Below the pieces are notes generated by a model. The model saw only the letters and a program-made list of their open reading frames with translations. It did not search any database and was not told the origin of the DNA. Shown piece by piece: positions 5,830-5,857 of a stretch of 5,857 nt of DNA. The stretch lies in NCBI GenBank assembly GCA_027365715.1, contig DAHXLZ010000279.1, forward strand, positions 1-5,857, in the 5' to 3' direction. The number at the start of each line of letters is the position of its first letter. Within the stretch, counting starts at the first letter, position 1. The stretch is from Methanomassiliicoccales archaeon (GTDB lineage: Archaea > Thermoplasmatota > Thermoplasmata > Sysuiplasmatales > Sysuiplasmataceae). The position numbers were made by a program, and so were the translations under genes.

Positions 5830-5857
5830 TAACGACGGGTCCATCTGTCCATCAAGG

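Noticed and set aside
1..5857. CRISPR array, tRNA, rRNA or defence system
   Set aside because: No regularly spaced direct repeats, no cloverleaf or rRNA-like sequence, and no nuclease, toxin or restriction motifs were seen.

Overview
The window looks like an archaeal (possibly Thermoplasmata-like) surface-polysaccharide or glycan locus disrupted by one insertion sequence. The archaeal reading is an inference. It rests on frequent AGG/AGA and ATA codons, AT-rich boxes close upstream of the first epimerase, and the lack of a clear Shine-Dalgarno site before that gene. No rRNA, tRNA or other lineage marker is present, so a bacterial host cannot be excluded.

Layout. Bases 3-368 (+) are the 3' end of a WG-repeat protein. 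An upstream region with AT-rich boxes leads into two extended short-chain dehydrogenase/reductase (SDR) sugar-nucleotide epimerases on the + strand. The first (539-1651) is a dTDP-L-rhamnose 4-epimerase-like enzyme with a Cys-rich, probably zinc-binding insert. The second (1757-2794) is a strong match to the CDP-paratose 2-epimerase (TyvE/RfbE) family. A convergent intergenic region (2795-3128) holds a large hairpin at 2999-3060. Bases 3129-4409 are a ~1.28 kb ISAzo13-family insertion sequence with imperfect terminal inverted repeats and a possible TTA target duplication. Its transposase is inactivated by an in-frame TGA and a pair of compensating frameshifts. On the minus strand, 4399-5586 encodes a GT4-type glycosyltransferase whose last codons and stop come from the insertion sequence. 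The last 235 bases hold a possible C-terminal remnant of an upstream minus-strand gene and a GC-rich inverted repeat.

How they fit together. The epimerases would supply modified deoxyhexose nucleotides and the glycosyltransferase would transfer a sugar to a glycan, so the two convergent halves plausibly belong to one variable glycan island. Substrates are not fixed by the sequence. The main new observation is that the insertion sequence replaced the 3' end of the glycosyltransferase. Removing the element in silico restores a slightly longer reading frame that ends 24 bases before the large hairpin, which then looks like that gene's original terminator. I see no defence system, CRISPR array or RNA gene.
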